Assembly (NCBI RefSeq): GCF_016937515.1
Contig: NZ_JAFHKM010000002.1
Location: 620,001 to 684,000 of the forward strand
DNA: 64,000 nt
Direction of reading: 5' to 3'
Source of the DNA: Cohnella algarum
Lineage (GTDB): Bacteria; Bacillota; Bacilli; Paenibacillales; Paenibacillaceae
How positions within the stretch are numbered: the stretch's first letter is position 1; the number at the start of each line of letters is the position of its first letter. Both the position numbers and the translations under genes were made by a program. Shown in pieces: positions 16,157-24,173 of this stretch. Below the pieces are notes generated by a model that searched no databases, was not told the DNA's origin, and worked only from the letters and a program-made list of their open reading frames with translations.

Positions 16157-18721
16157 CTATGGCGTAACCGGCCTGACCCTGCGCGTGGCCGGGGCTTCCA
16201 ACGGATTGTCGGGCCAAAAGTGCTTCGGATAGCGTCCTTTCAAATCTTTTCGCACTTCGAAATACCCGGTCCGCCAAAAGCTCGCCAAATCTTTCGTCAC
16301 CTGGACCGGACGCTGGGCGGGGGACAGCAGGTGCAGCGTCAGCGGCACCCGCCCTCCGGCGATGCGCGGCGTCTCCGGCTGGCCGAACATCTCCTGAAGC
16401 CGGACCGCGAGCGCCGGAGCTTCCGGATCCGAATAGTCGATCGGCAGGCGCGATCCGCTCGGAACGACGACGTGCGTCGGAGCGGCTTCGTCCAGCTTGC
16501 GGCGCCGTTCCCAGTCAAGCGACGCTTCCAGCGCGCTCGCCAGCTGCAGCCGCTGCAGGTCGGCCCGGCTTTTCATGCCGTGGACGTGCGGGGCGAGCCA
16601 TTCCGGAGCGGAAGCGGCAAGCGCCTCGTCCGACCAGTCCGGCCAGGTTTCGTCATGGCGCCGCAGGAACCGAACCCGTTCCTGAAGCTGCCTCGCGGAG
16701 CGGGTCCAAGGCAGCAGGCGCAGCCCTTCCGTTCGGACGCCCTCCAGCAAAGCCGCCGTCACCGCTTCCGGATCCGGCCGGGAAAGCGGACGCTCCGCCA
16801 ACGTGATCGCCCCCAGCTTGCGAACGCTTCTGGCGCGCACCGCCTGGGCGCCGGCATCCCATGCGACCGATTCGGTTTCCTGAATCCAGCCGGCGAAATG
16901 CCGCTCCAGCTCCGCTTCCTCCAAAGCCGCGGCGAGCTGGATGCGCCCCTCCTGGCCCTGGTCGTCGAGCTCCGCGACGACGACGAATTCCGCTTGGGCG
17001 AGCGGCGCGTTTTCGGACATGACCGCCCCCCTGCCGCCGCTTAGCGTATAGCGCCCGGGACCGCGCCGGCGGCCGATCCGGTCGGGATAGGCGAAGCCGA
17101 GCAGAACGCCGATCGCGGAGACGGACCGGCCGCCGGTCGCCGGTGCCGGTCCCGCCGGAGCGTTCGCACCGCTCGCGGACGGGCGGTTCGCGCCCGCCTC
17201 ATGCGGGGCGGGCAAAGCCGGCGCGGCGAGCGAGCGGCGAAGCTCCCTCGCCTCGGCAAGCAGCCGTTCGCGCGCGCGCTCGTCGACGGCCGCCGCGGCG
17301 GCCCCGCCCCGCAGCGCTTCGACGCGCAAGCCGATGTCCGGGCTGCGGCCGGCTTCGCCCCGCAGCGGATCGCGGTCGCCGAGCAGCGCCGCCAGCTCGC
17401 TCGCGAGCACGGTATGGCCGAGCACTTCGGCCATGAGCAGCATGTGCGCGAGCCGCGGATGCGCGCCGAGCGCAGCCATGCGGCGGCCGTGCGGCGTCAG
17501 CGCGCCGTCCGCCGTCAAGGCGCCGAGCGAGCGCAGCAGCTCGACCGCTTGCGCGTAAGCCGCTGCCGGCGGCGGGTCGAGCCAGGCCAGCTCGAGCGGA
17601 TCGGCGACGCCCCAAACCGCCAGATCGAGCGCGAGCGCCGCCAGGTCGGTTTCGCGAATTTCCGGCGCGCCGGCCGGCGCGAGCTGCCGGTCCTCCTCCT
17701 CCGTCCACAGCCGCCAGCACGCGCCGGGGGCGACGCGTCCCGCGCGCCCTCGCCGCTGGTCCGCGGACGCCCGCGACACCCGGATCGTCTCCAGGCGGGA
17801 CATGCCGGTGCGCGGCGAAAACCGCGGCACCCGCATGAGTCCGCTGTCGACGACGATGCGAACCCCCGGCACGGTCAGGCTCGATTCCGCCACCGACGTG
17901 GACAGCACGACCTTGCGCCGTCCCTCCGGACTCGGCGCGACGGCCCGGTCCTGCGCCTCCTGCGGCAAACTGCCGTGCAGCGGCGCCACGTCCACCGGCC
18001 GGCCCGCGAGCGCCGGCCGCAGCCGCGCCTCCGCGCGCCGGATTTCCCCGGCGCCGGGCAAAAACACGAGCGCGTCGCCCTCGGGATAGAGGGCTAGCGC
18101 CTCGAGGACGGCCGCCGCGACGGCGTCCTCGATCGGCCCCTCCGCCCGCCGCGCCGCGTACCGCGTCTCGACGGGATGCATGCGGCCGGGGCACTCGATG
18201 ACCGGCGCCCCGCCCAGCAGCTCCGCGACCGGCTCCGTCGCCAGCGTCGCGGACATGACGAGCAGCCGCAAGTCGTCCCGGAACAGCTCGCGCGACTGCA
18301 GGCACAGCGCGAGCCCCAGATCGGCTTGCAAGCTCCGTTCGTGGAATTCGTCGAAAATGACGATTCCGACCTCCTCCAGCGCCGGATCGGCCTGCAGCAT
18401 CCGCGTCAGCACGCCTTCCGTTACCACCTCGATCCGGGTGCGCGGCCCGATCCGCGTGTCCATGCGCACGCGGTAGCCTACCGTTTCGCCGACCGTCTCG
18501 CCCAGCGAGGCCGCCATAAAACGCGCGGCGCTGCGGGCCGCGAGCCTCCGCGGCTCCAGCAGCACGATTTTCCTTCCCTGCAGCCACTCTTCCCGCAGCA
18601 GCGCGATCGGCACGCGCGTCGTTTTGCCCGCGCCCGGAGCCGCCGCCAGCACCGCCATCCGCTCGGTTCGCAGCGCCTCCGCCAAGTCCGGGATCGACCG
18701 GTCGATCGGCATCGATGACAT
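16157..18721 (-). CDS. hrpB: ATP-dependent helicase HrpB
   Basis: DEAH-box superfamily 2 helicase of 854 residues, the usual length for HrpB. Visible motifs are Walker A APGAGKTTRV near residue 28, DEFHER near 125, SATL near 155, and the C-terminal motif QRRGRAGRVAPG near 320. The HA2 region and a conserved HrpB C-terminal domain (TKDLASFWRTGYFEVRKDLK, near 800) follow. The biological role is not settled in the family. The start at 18721 was chosen because GGGGAGG precedes it; the open frame continues 66 codons further but overlaps the isomerase gene. An Ala/Gly-rich insert lies near residues 515-545. Confidence 0.92.
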   Translation of the reverse strand: MSSMPIDRSIPDLAEALRTERMAVLAAAPGAGKTTRVPIALLREEWLQGRKIVLLEPRRLAARSAARFMAASLGETVGETVGYRVRMDTRIGPRTRIEVVTEGVLTRMLQADPALEEVGIVIFDEFHERSLQADLGLALCLQSRELFRDDLRLLVMSATLATEPVAELLGGAPVIECPGRMHPVETRYAARRAEGPIEDAVAAAVLEALALYPEGDALVFLPGAGEIRRAEARLRPALAGRPVDVAPLHGSLPQEAQDRAVAPSPEGRRKVVLSTSVAESSLTVPGVRIVVDSGLMRVPRFSPRTGMSRLETIRVSRASADQRRGRAGRVAPGACWRLWTEEEDRQLAPAGAPEIRETDLAALALDLAVWGVADPLELAWLDPPPAAAYAQAVELLRSLGALTADGALTPHGRRMAALGAHPRLAHMLLMAEVLGHTVLASELAALLGDRDPLRGEAGRSPDIGLRVEALRGGAAAAAVDERARERLLAEARELRRSLAAPALPAPHEAGANRPSASGANAPAGPAPATGGRSVSAIGVLLGFAYPDRIGRRRGPGRYTLSGGRGAVMSENAPLAQAEFVVVAELDDQGQEGRIQLAAALEEAELERHFAGWIQETESVAWDAGAQAVRARSVRKLGAITLAERPLSRPDPEAVTAALLEGVRTEGLRLLPWTRSARQLQERVRFLRRHDETWPDWSDEALAASAPEWLAPHVHGMKSRADLQRLQLASALEASLDWERRRKLDEAAPTHVVVPSGSRLPIDYSDPEAPALAVRLQEMFGQPETPRIAGGRVPLTLHLLSPAQRPVQVTKDLASFWRTGYFEVRKDLKGRYPKHFWPDNPLEAPATRRVRPVTP

Positions 18722-18761
18722 TCCCGCTTCCTCCCCGCAATCCGTTTCTCTCTTCAGCTTA

Positions 18762-19529
18762 TCATGTTTGCCTTTCGCCGATAAATTCGGCCGCTTGGGC
18801 CAGCCCCGCTGCCGGCTCTCCGACGCCGAAATATTCGAGGCCGACGTAACCGCCGTAACCCGCTTCCCGCAACGCCTTGAAGACGTACGGGTAGTTGATT
18901 TCCCCGATGTGCAGCTCATGGCGGCCCGGGTGCCCGGCCGCGTGAAGATGCCCGATCAGCGGGAGATTGGCGGTCATCCTCCGGATCAGGTCGCCTTCCG
19001 TGATCTGCTGGTGATAAATATCGTAAAGCGCTTTAACGTTCGGGCTGCCGACCTCCCGCAGCAGCGCGAACGTTTCCTCGGACGAGGACAAAAAATAACC
19101 GGGGTGATCGACCGCCGTGTTGAGCGGCTCGACAAGCAGGGTGATGTCGGATGCCTCCAGCAAAGGCGCGCACTCCCGCAGCCCGTCGATCATATGCTGA
19201 GTTTGAACGGCCCGCTCGACGCCCGGGCGGTCCGCTCCCGTCTGGGTAATCAAGCGTTTGCAGCCGAGCCGGCCGGCCGCCTCGATCGATTCCTTGAGTC
19301 CCCGGATATAATCGCCGCGGGCTTCCGGATCGAGAAGCGTGACGAATTTCGTGCAAAACGCCGCCACCTCCAGCCCGTGCTCATCTTTCGCTTTCCGGAT
19401 GGCGTCCAGATCCTTGTCCCACCACGACCAAAATTCGACCGCGCCGATTCCCGCTTCGCGCGTTTGCCTCATCGCCTCCGCGCTGTCCGTTCCGCGGAAC
19501 ACCGCGTCGATACATACCGACAATTTCAT
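18762..19529 (-). CDS. hydroxypyruvate isomerase-like sugar isomerase
   Basis: TIM-barrel enzyme of the AP endonuclease family 2 / xylose isomerase-like fold, 255 residues. Probable metal ligands are Glu in LLVEPLN, Asp in YDIYHQQ, His in HLHAAGHPGRHE, and Glu in VGLEYF. The pattern (EFWSWWDKDLDAI near the start, then GHPGRHE) is closest to Hyi/OtnI hydroxypyruvate isomerases, which convert hydroxypyruvate and tartronate semialdehyde. The exact substrate cannot be fixed. The ATG at 19529 follows GGGGGTG. It is divergent from the TetR/aminopeptidase unit and ends 40 bases before hrpB. Confidence 0.8.
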   Translation of the reverse strand: MKLSVCIDAVFRGTDSAEAMRQTREAGIGAVEFWSWWDKDLDAIRKAKDEHGLEVAAFCTKFVTLLDPEARGDYIRGLKESIEAAGRLGCKRLITQTGADRPGVERAVQTQHMIDGLRECAPLLEASDITLLVEPLNTAVDHPGYFLSSSEETFALLREVGSPNVKALYDIYHQQITEGDLIRRMTANLPLIGHLHAAGHPGRHELHIGEINYPYVFKALREAGYGGYVGLEYFGVGEPAAGLAQAAEFIGERQT

Positions 19530-19664
19530 GAAAAAAGCACCCCCGACGTTTAAAAAGGCGGCCGCCGGCGAACCCTATTCGATCGCGGCCTCCGTGCACG
19601 TTCATTGTACACCGCCGGGCCGGCCGGCGTAACCCGTCCTTTTCCCGAAATGGGCGAACGGTCC

Positions 19665-19717
19665 TTGACAGAAGGCGGGCAAAAGGATAATTTTATATTG
19701 ACATATCAGTAGGTCAA
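19665..19717 (+). promoter_or_regulatory. promoter and TetR-type operator before the regulator/aminopeptidase unit
   Basis: TTGACA at 19665-19670 and GATAAT at 19686-19691 (15-base spacer, shorter than ideal) are followed at 19698-19717 by TTGACATATCAGTAGGTCAA, with TTGAC/GTCAA arms. That is the size and position of a TetR-family operator and suggests that the regulator at 19742 represses its own transcription. Confidence 0.55.
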
Positions 19718-19741
19718 AAAACGGCAATGGAGGTCCCGAGC

Positions 19742-20347
19742 ATGTCTCCCCGCACGAAAGAGCAAAACGAGGAAATCCGGTCGGCCCGCGTCAAGCAGAT
19801 GATCGCCGCCGCGGCGGAAGTGTATTTGGAAAAAGGAATGGCGTTCGAGATGCGGGACGTGGCGTTCAAGGCCGGCGTCGGGTATGGAACCGCCTATCAC
19901 TACTACTCCAACAAGCATCGGCTCGTTCGCGACATGCTCGACCAGGCCCTGGAGCGCGCGGCGGCGCTGACGGCGGAATCCATGCGGACGGAAGCGCCTC
20001 CCCGACAGCGGCTGAACGATCTGGGCAAGCGTTTGGCGCGGCTGTGGAGCGCCGATCCGGCTTGTCTGATTTTGTACCGGATGGCTTCCGAAAAATTCCA
20101 CCAGCTTCCTCCCGAGGATGCGGCCTCGCTCGGCAAAGCGTTTCAGACCGGATTGTTCGAGCCGATCGAGCGGGCGCTGCTCGAAGAGTCGGGGCCGAAG
20201 GAAGCCGAACGGTCCGCCAACGTCTGGCTGGGAGCGCTTGTCGGCTGCGCCAATCTGTGGCTGTACCACGATCGCTCGCGAATCGGCGAGCCGGATTGGA
20301 TCGAGCTTTTATATGAAGGACTTAAACGGAAGGAGAAACAATTATGA
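19742..20347 (+). CDS. TetR family regulator
   Basis: DNA-binding repressor of 201 residues. The N-terminal helix-turn-helix is clear: ARVKQMIAAAAEVYLEKGMA, then FEMRDVAFKAGVGYGTAYHY and YSNKHRLVRDML. The C-terminal ligand-binding domain is divergent, so the ligand is unknown. The ATG at 19742 was chosen because GGAGG lies eight bases before it; an in-frame ATG at 19727 overlaps that Shine-Dalgarno sequence. Its TGA stop overlaps the ATG of the methionine aminopeptidase gene (ATGA), so the two are translationally coupled. It likely represses itself and the aminopeptidase through the operator at 19698-19717. Confidence 0.88.
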   Translation: MSPRTKEQNEEIRSARVKQMIAAAAEVYLEKGMAFEMRDVAFKAGVGYGTAYHYYSNKHRLVRDMLDQALERAAALTAESMRTEAPPRQRLNDLGKRLARLWSADPACLILYRMASEKFHQLPPEDAASLGKAFQTGLFEPIERALLEESGPKEAERSANVWLGALVGCANLWLYHDRSRIGEPDWIELLYEGLKRKEKQL

Positions 20348-21096
20348 TTACGTTAAAATCCGCCCAGGAGATCGAAAAGCTGAAGGCGGTCGGTGCGCTC
20401 GTGGCGGAATGCCATAAGGAAATCGCGAGAATGATCCGGCCGGGCGTTTCGACCTGGGACATCGAGGAGCTCGTCGACGACAAGCTGACCCGCGCCGGGG
20501 CGCGAGCCTACACGAAAGGGTACAAGGGCTACAAGTACGCCACGTGCGCGTCGGTCAACGACGTGATCGCGCACGGATTCCCGAACAAGACGCCGCTCAA
20601 AAACGGCGATCTCGTCAAAATCGACATCGTTGCCCAGCTCGACGGCTGGGTCGGCGATTCGGCGTGGTGCTACGGCGTCGGCGAGCTGTCGCCGGAAGCG
20701 CAAAAATTGATGCGTGTGACGAAGGAATGCCTCGACATCGGCATCTCCCAAGCGGTCGTCGGCAACCGGATCGGCGACGCGATGAACGCGCTGCAGAAGC
20801 ACGCGGAAGCGCAAGGCTTTTCGTTGGTTCGCGACTTGGCCGCCCACGGGGTCGGTCAAGAGCTGCACGAGGAGCCGAGCTTCATTCACGTCGGCACGCC
20901 GGGCAAAGGCTTCCGCTTCAAAGAAGGCATGGTGTTCACGATCGAACCGATGGTCAACGCCGGAACGTGGCGGATGACGATCGATCCCGACGGCTGGACG
21001 TGCCGGACGGCCGACGGCAAGCTGTCGGCGCAATTCGAACACACGATCGCGATCACCAAGGACGGCCCCCTTATTTTGACGGATCAGGGCATTTGA
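20344..21096 (+). CDS. map: type I methionine aminopeptidase, TetR-controlled copy
   Basis: Metalloprotease removing N-terminal methionine, 250 residues. The fold's key residues are present: His in IAHGFP, two Asp in KIDIVAQLDGWVGDSAW, His in AAHGVGQELHEEP, Glu in FTIEPMV and Glu in QFEHTIAI. No N-terminal zinc finger is present. The ATG overlaps the TetR stop by four bases, with GGAGA upstream. The housekeeping map gene of Bacillales normally sits in the ribosomal-protein cluster next to adk and infA, so this is probably a second, regulated copy. It converges on the next gene with only 12 bases between. Confidence 0.92.
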   Translation: MITLKSAQEIEKLKAVGALVAECHKEIARMIRPGVSTWDIEELVDDKLTRAGARAYTKGYKGYKYATCASVNDVIAHGFPNKTPLKNGDLVKIDIVAQLDGWVGDSAWCYGVGELSPEAQKLMRVTKECLDIGISQAVVGNRIGDAMNALQKHAEAQGFSLVRDLAAHGVGQELHEEPSFIHVGTPGKGFRFKEGMVFTIEPMVNAGTWRMTIDPDGWTCRTADGKLSAQFEHTIAITKDGPLILTDQGI

Positions 21097-21108
21097 CCTT
21101 GCCTTTCG

Positions 21109-21969
21109 TTACTTGACGACGAGCAGCAGACGGTTGCGGGAAGGATCCTCCACCAGCCAGCCGCCGTCCTGCTCGGCGACCGCGATCCCGGCTTCGCGGA
21201 TGCTCGCGAGCGTCGGCTCCAGCGCTTCCCGCGAAGCGAAAGCGATCGTGTAGAAGTCAAGGCCCGGCGCATTATCCGGCGCCGGAGGGGCGCCGACTCC
21301 CGCCCAAACGTTCAGGCCGATATGATGGTGATAGCCGCCGGCCGAAACGAACAGCGCGGAGCCACCGTAATTCGCCATCAGGCCGAAGCCGAGCACGTCG
21401 CAATAAAATTCGCGCGCCTCGGACAAATGGCTGACATGCAGGTGGATGTGCCCGATCTTGGTTCCGGCGGGAAGACCCGCCCATTCGTCGTCCCCCGCTA
21501 GAGCGAGCAAGCCGCGAATGTCGACCGCTTCGGTTCCCATCGCCACTTCACCGCTCGCCGTGTAGTTCCATGTTTCCCGCGGACGGTCCGCGTAAATTTC
21601 GATGCCGTTGCCGTCCGGATCGTTCAAATAAATCGCCTCGCTGACGAAATGATCGCCCTGGCCGATCGGAACGTTCCGCCTGGCCAGATTGCGCACCGAC
21701 AAGCCGAGCGCTTTCCGCGTCGGGACAAGAATGGCGAAATGGTACAGGCCGGCCGTTCTTCTCCGTTCGGTCGCGACGGCGCCCGAAAGCTCTTCGATGA
21801 TCAGAAGCGGCTCCGTGCCCCCTTCCGCCGTCAGTTGCGCGACGCTGCCCTCCCGTTTCAACAGCTTGAATCCGATGACTTCCTCGTAATATTGAATCGA
21901 CCGCTGCAGATGGCTTACTCTCAAATGCACGTTGCCGATTTCCGTTTCCGGATGAATGCGGTTCGCCAT
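21109..21969 (-). CDS. VOC family enzyme, two-domain dioxygenase/glyoxalase fold
   Basis: Protein of 286 residues with two vicinal-oxygen-chelate domains. Domain one: IGNVHLRVSHLQRSIQYYEE, YHFAILVPTR and NDPDGNGIEIYAD. Domain two: GHIHLHVSHLSEAREFYCDV, HHIGLNVWAG, then the C-terminal IREAG segment. Metal-binding His and Glu residues are at the expected places. It resembles Bacillus CatE-type catechol 2,3-dioxygenases, which detoxify catechol or quinone compounds, but substrate is not proven. The ATG at 21969 has AGGAGG nine bases upstream; earlier in-frame starts have no such site. A palindromic operator precedes it. Confidence 0.85.
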   Translation of the reverse strand: MANRIHPETEIGNVHLRVSHLQRSIQYYEEVIGFKLLKREGSVAQLTAEGGTEPLLIIEELSGAVATERRRTAGLYHFAILVPTRKALGLSVRNLARRNVPIGQGDHFVSEAIYLNDPDGNGIEIYADRPRETWNYTASGEVAMGTEAVDIRGLLALAGDDEWAGLPAGTKIGHIHLHVSHLSEAREFYCDVLGFGLMANYGGSALFVSAGGYHHHIGLNVWAGVGAPPAPDNAPGLDFYTIAFASREALEPTLASIREAGIAVAEQDGGWLVEDPSRNRLLLVVK

Positions 21970-22015
21970 TTCGAACATCCTCCTGTCGATCCGCACTCCG
22001 AGTCGATAGCGGATC

Positions 22016-22073
22016 TTACGATAAGTAGATTACTTTTCGTAAGTATCATACCGTATTCAAGCATGAAGGTCAA
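22016..22073 (-). promoter_or_regulatory. promoter with overlapping palindromic operator for the VOC gene
   Basis: On the minus strand, TTGACC (22068-22073), a 17-base spacer and TATGAT (22045-22050) form a near-consensus promoter pointing at the VOC gene. Directly downstream, 22016-22042 is a palindrome with 12-base arms (TTACGATAAGTA and TACTTTTCGTAA), a 3-base centre and one mismatch. Its position over the transcription start predicts repression. The arms do not match the TetR operators seen elsewhere in the window, so a different repressor is implied. Confidence 0.75.
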
Positions 22074-22636
22074 CGAGGCGAACGAATTCCTTTTAAAAAA
22101 GTGTCCACCAGCAGCCGAAACGTAACGTCCAGTTCGAGCGGCAACCCGAAGGCGCCCTGGCGTTCGAGCGTCACGAAGCCGTGCAGCATGCTGCGGACGA
22201 CTCTTACGGCATGAAGGGCTTCATCCGCTTCGATATCGTAATCCTTCATCGCCTCGACGAATCGACCGACCAAGTCGCCGCCCGCTCGCGCCAGCTCCTC
22301 GTCGCCCGGCTCCGGAGCGCGTTGCAGCGCTTCGTACAGTCCCGGGTGCAAGCGGGCAAAGGAAACATAACTTTCCGCTATGGCGCGAATCCGCTCGTCG
22401 CCCGCAGTGCCGGAAGCCGAGGCGTCGATCTCCCCGGTCAGCAATTCGATCCCCTTTAGCGCCAGCTGACGCCGCAAATCGGCCAGCCCGTTCACGTGGT
22501 TGTATAGAGAAGGAGAGCGGATTTGCAGCTTTTGGGCGACGGAAGCGAGCGTCACCGCCTCAAGCCCTTGCGCGTCGGCAAGTTCGGCCGCGGCGCGAAC
22601 CAAAGTAGGCAAATCAAGTCCGATTCTTGGCATCAT
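22070..22636 (-). CDS. TetR/AcrR family regulator (WHG-type C-terminus)
   Basis: Repressor of 188 residues. The helix-turn-helix is LPTLVRAAAELADAQGLEAV, then TLASVAQKLQIRSPSLYNHV near residues 10-50. The C-terminal part, with HAVRVVRSMLHGFVTLERQG near 145, resembles the TetR_C_33 (WHG) domain. The ATG at 22636 follows GGAGG. It is the second gene after the MBL hydrolase (21-base gap), and the twin palindromes upstream of that unit are its likely operators. Its end lies beside the promoter of the VOC gene, on the same strand. Confidence 0.85.
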   Translation of the reverse strand: MMPRIGLDLPTLVRAAAELADAQGLEAVTLASVAQKLQIRSPSLYNHVNGLADLRRQLALKGIELLTGEIDASASGTAGDERIRAIAESYVSFARLHPGLYEALQRAPEPGDEELARAGGDLVGRFVEAMKDYDIEADEALHAVRVVRSMLHGFVTLERQGAFGLPLELDVTFRLLVDTFLKGIRSPR

Positions 22637-22657
22637 TATGACCTCCGAAACTTTGTT

Positions 22658-23344
22658 TCAAGTAACGATCCGCTCCATCGCCTGCTGCGGATGCTTCAGC
22701 ATTCGGCCGTGCCCGACGGCAAGCAATGCCGGCCGAAGCCCGGTCAGCTTTCGCGCGCTGGCCAGCGCAGTTTCCTTGTTCCAGGTGGCGAACGCCGGAA
22801 ACGGAAAGCCCGCCTTCAACTGGCCGGAAACAGCCAGGCCGCCGCGCGTCTGCAACGCGTCGCCCGCGACGAGCGCGCGGTTGCGCGTGTCCAGAAACGC
22901 CATCGAACCCGGCGTATGTCCCGGCGCGGCGACGGCGAGCAGCGACCCGACGCGGTCCCCGTCCCGCAGCAGCACATTCGGACGCGTCCGCACCTTTTTC
23001 GGGACGCCTCCGCGAATCGGGGTTTGCGGTTCGCCCTCGTCCAGCGACACGTCGCCGGCGAGCAGTCTCGCATCCCGCTCCGAAATGCAGACCGGAACAT
23101 CCGGAAGCGCGGCTTTCAGCGCATCGAGCGCGCCGACATGGTCGTCGTGGGCATGGGTAAGCACGATCCGCGCGATCGGCTTGCCGATTCGCTCGGCCGT
23201 TTTCAGAATGCCCTTGACGCTGAAAGGCATACCCGCATCGATCAGCGTAAGCCCGTCATCCTCCTCGACCAGATAAACGTTCACCGGAAAAAAACGAGGC
23301 ATAAACGTCAACTGCCAAATCGTATCCTCGCGAATCACTCTCAT
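22658..23344 (-). CDS. MBL fold metallo-hydrolase
   Basis: Metallo-beta-lactamase fold hydrolase of 228 residues. The metal site THAHDDHVGAL (HxHxDH) is near residue 64, followed by APGHTPGSMAF near 142, VAGDAL near 163 and a final GHGRML near 215. No signal peptide, so cytoplasmic. The family is diverse (thioesters, lactones, glutathione adducts) and the substrate is not predictable. The ATG at 23344 has only GGGGGG as ribosome binding site. It leads a two-gene unit with the TetR regulator, behind a strong promoter with two operators. Confidence 0.85.
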   Translation of the reverse strand: MRVIREDTIWQLTFMPRFFPVNVYLVEEDDGLTLIDAGMPFSVKGILKTAERIGKPIARIVLTHAHDDHVGALDALKAALPDVPVCISERDARLLAGDVSLDEGEPQTPIRGGVPKKVRTRPNVLLRDGDRVGSLLAVAAPGHTPGSMAFLDTRNRALVAGDALQTRGGLAVSGQLKAGFPFPAFATWNKETALASARKLTGLRPALLAVGHGRMLKHPQQAMERIVT

Positions 23345-23361
23345 CGAAATCGCCCCCCGCT

Positions 23362-23424
23362 AAAACTAACTTCATTAGTTTTGTTGTTGTTTTCATTATA
23401 AACTAATTACATTAGTTTTGGCAA
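23362..23424 (-). promoter_or_regulatory. promoter with twin palindromic operators
   Basis: Minus-strand promoter TTGCCA (23419-23424), 18-base spacer, TATAAT (23395-23400). Two related palindromes, AAACTAATTACATTAGTTTT at 23400-23419 (in the spacer) and AAACTAACTTCATTAGTTTT at 23363-23382 (downstream of the -10), are centred 37 bases apart. They are the likely binding sites for the TetR regulator encoded in the same unit. Confidence 0.8.
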
Positions 23425-23463
23425 CCGCAAATCGCTGTTTCGAGTCTCGCCTTCCGGCATTCC

Positions 23464-23670
23464 TCATGTGTCGGGCCGGGCTTGAGCTTGATATTGTTCG
23501 ACGCAAGCTTGGCAAATGCATGCTTTTGCCCGCTTTTCCGGAGGGATGCGGTCGCGAAGCGCTTTCGGTATCGAAACCTTTTTGCACCAGCAGTCTTCGA
23601 TCGGTTTTCCGGCATGGACGGCGCATCGGTTCGGCTGCCCGCAAAGCGGACATTCGGCTGGATTTATCAA
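23464..23670 (-). CDS. cysteine-rich CWC family protein
   Basis: Small soluble protein of 68 residues with CPLCGQPNRC, then IEDCWCKKVSIPKALRDRIP and CICQACV. Eight Cys residues are arranged as in the CWC family, which probably bind zinc; function is unknown. The frame is open from an ATG at 23706, but the TTG at 23670 has GGGGAGGG just upstream and gives the compact N-terminus usual for the family (MINPAECPLC), so I prefer it. Confidence 0.75.
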   Translation of the reverse strand: MINPAECPLCGQPNRCAVHAGKPIEDCWCKKVSIPKALRDRIPPEKRAKACICQACVEQYQAQARPDT

Positions 23671-23796
23671 GACCGGCTTCCCTCCCCCGAAAATATACGG
23701 AACCATTTCCGTTCGCCCGTCTATTATAGCAAATCCAGGCGAAGAGCAAAGGGAGAATCGCGGTCGCCGCCTTCGTTCGGCGGAATTTCGCCCGCG

Positions 23797-23949
23797 CTAT
23801 CCCTATCGCTCAGAGGAGCCGACTTTTTTCGAGGCTTGAGTCCGTTTTGCTCGACAAATCCCGCGCTTTCGCTCGTTTCGGAAAAACTCTCCCCCTCGGC
23901 CGATCTACTCCGATTTTCTCCCTTATACGACGATATCCCGTTGACTCAG
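23797..23949 (+). repeat. two copies of the dispersed GATATCCC/CTCAG motif
   Basis: CTATCCCTATCGCTCAG at 23797-23813 and GACGATATCCCGTTGACTCA at 23929-23948 are copies of the motif found at 6.5, 25.6-25.8 and 45 kb. The gap 23707-24103 otherwise holds only the 13-base repeat that starts at the end of the second copy. Confidence 0.65.
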
Positions 23950-24042
23950 CCAGTTAACTCCGCCAGTCGACTCGGCCAGTTGACCCGGCCAGTTGACTCG
24001 GCCAGTTGACTCCGGCTAACTCAGCCAGTTGACTCAGCCGGC
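23943..24042 (+). repeat. 13-base tandem repeat (GACTCGGCCAGTT)
   Basis: Eight imperfect units of about 13 bases, consensus GACTCGGCCAGTT, run from 23943 to 24042; the sixth to eighth are 11-12 bases long. The first unit overlaps the end of the dispersed motif at 23929-23949, suggesting the array grew from it. Confidence 0.8.
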
Positions 24043-24103
24043 GAAGTCCCCCCTCTGCGCCTAACATACGAGATTTTTCTCCCTTTTATTTGGAATTTCA
24101 GCA

Positions 24104-24132
24104 TTCACAAAGGAACAAATGTTTGGTATAAT
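24104..24132 (+). promoter_or_regulatory. promoter of the ISXO2-like gene
   Basis: TTCACA at 24104-24109, a 17-base spacer and TATAAT at 24127-24132, 42 bases before the GTG start at 24174. It is a good match to a housekeeping promoter. Confidence 0.7.
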
Positions 24133-24173
24133 AAAGCAGAACAAACGTTCCCTTTCGATCGGAGGAATGCGCC

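Noticed and set aside
18719..18919. 66-codon N-terminal extension of HrpB
   Set aside because: It overlaps the isomerase gene, while the ATG at 18721 has a good ribosome binding site and fits family length.
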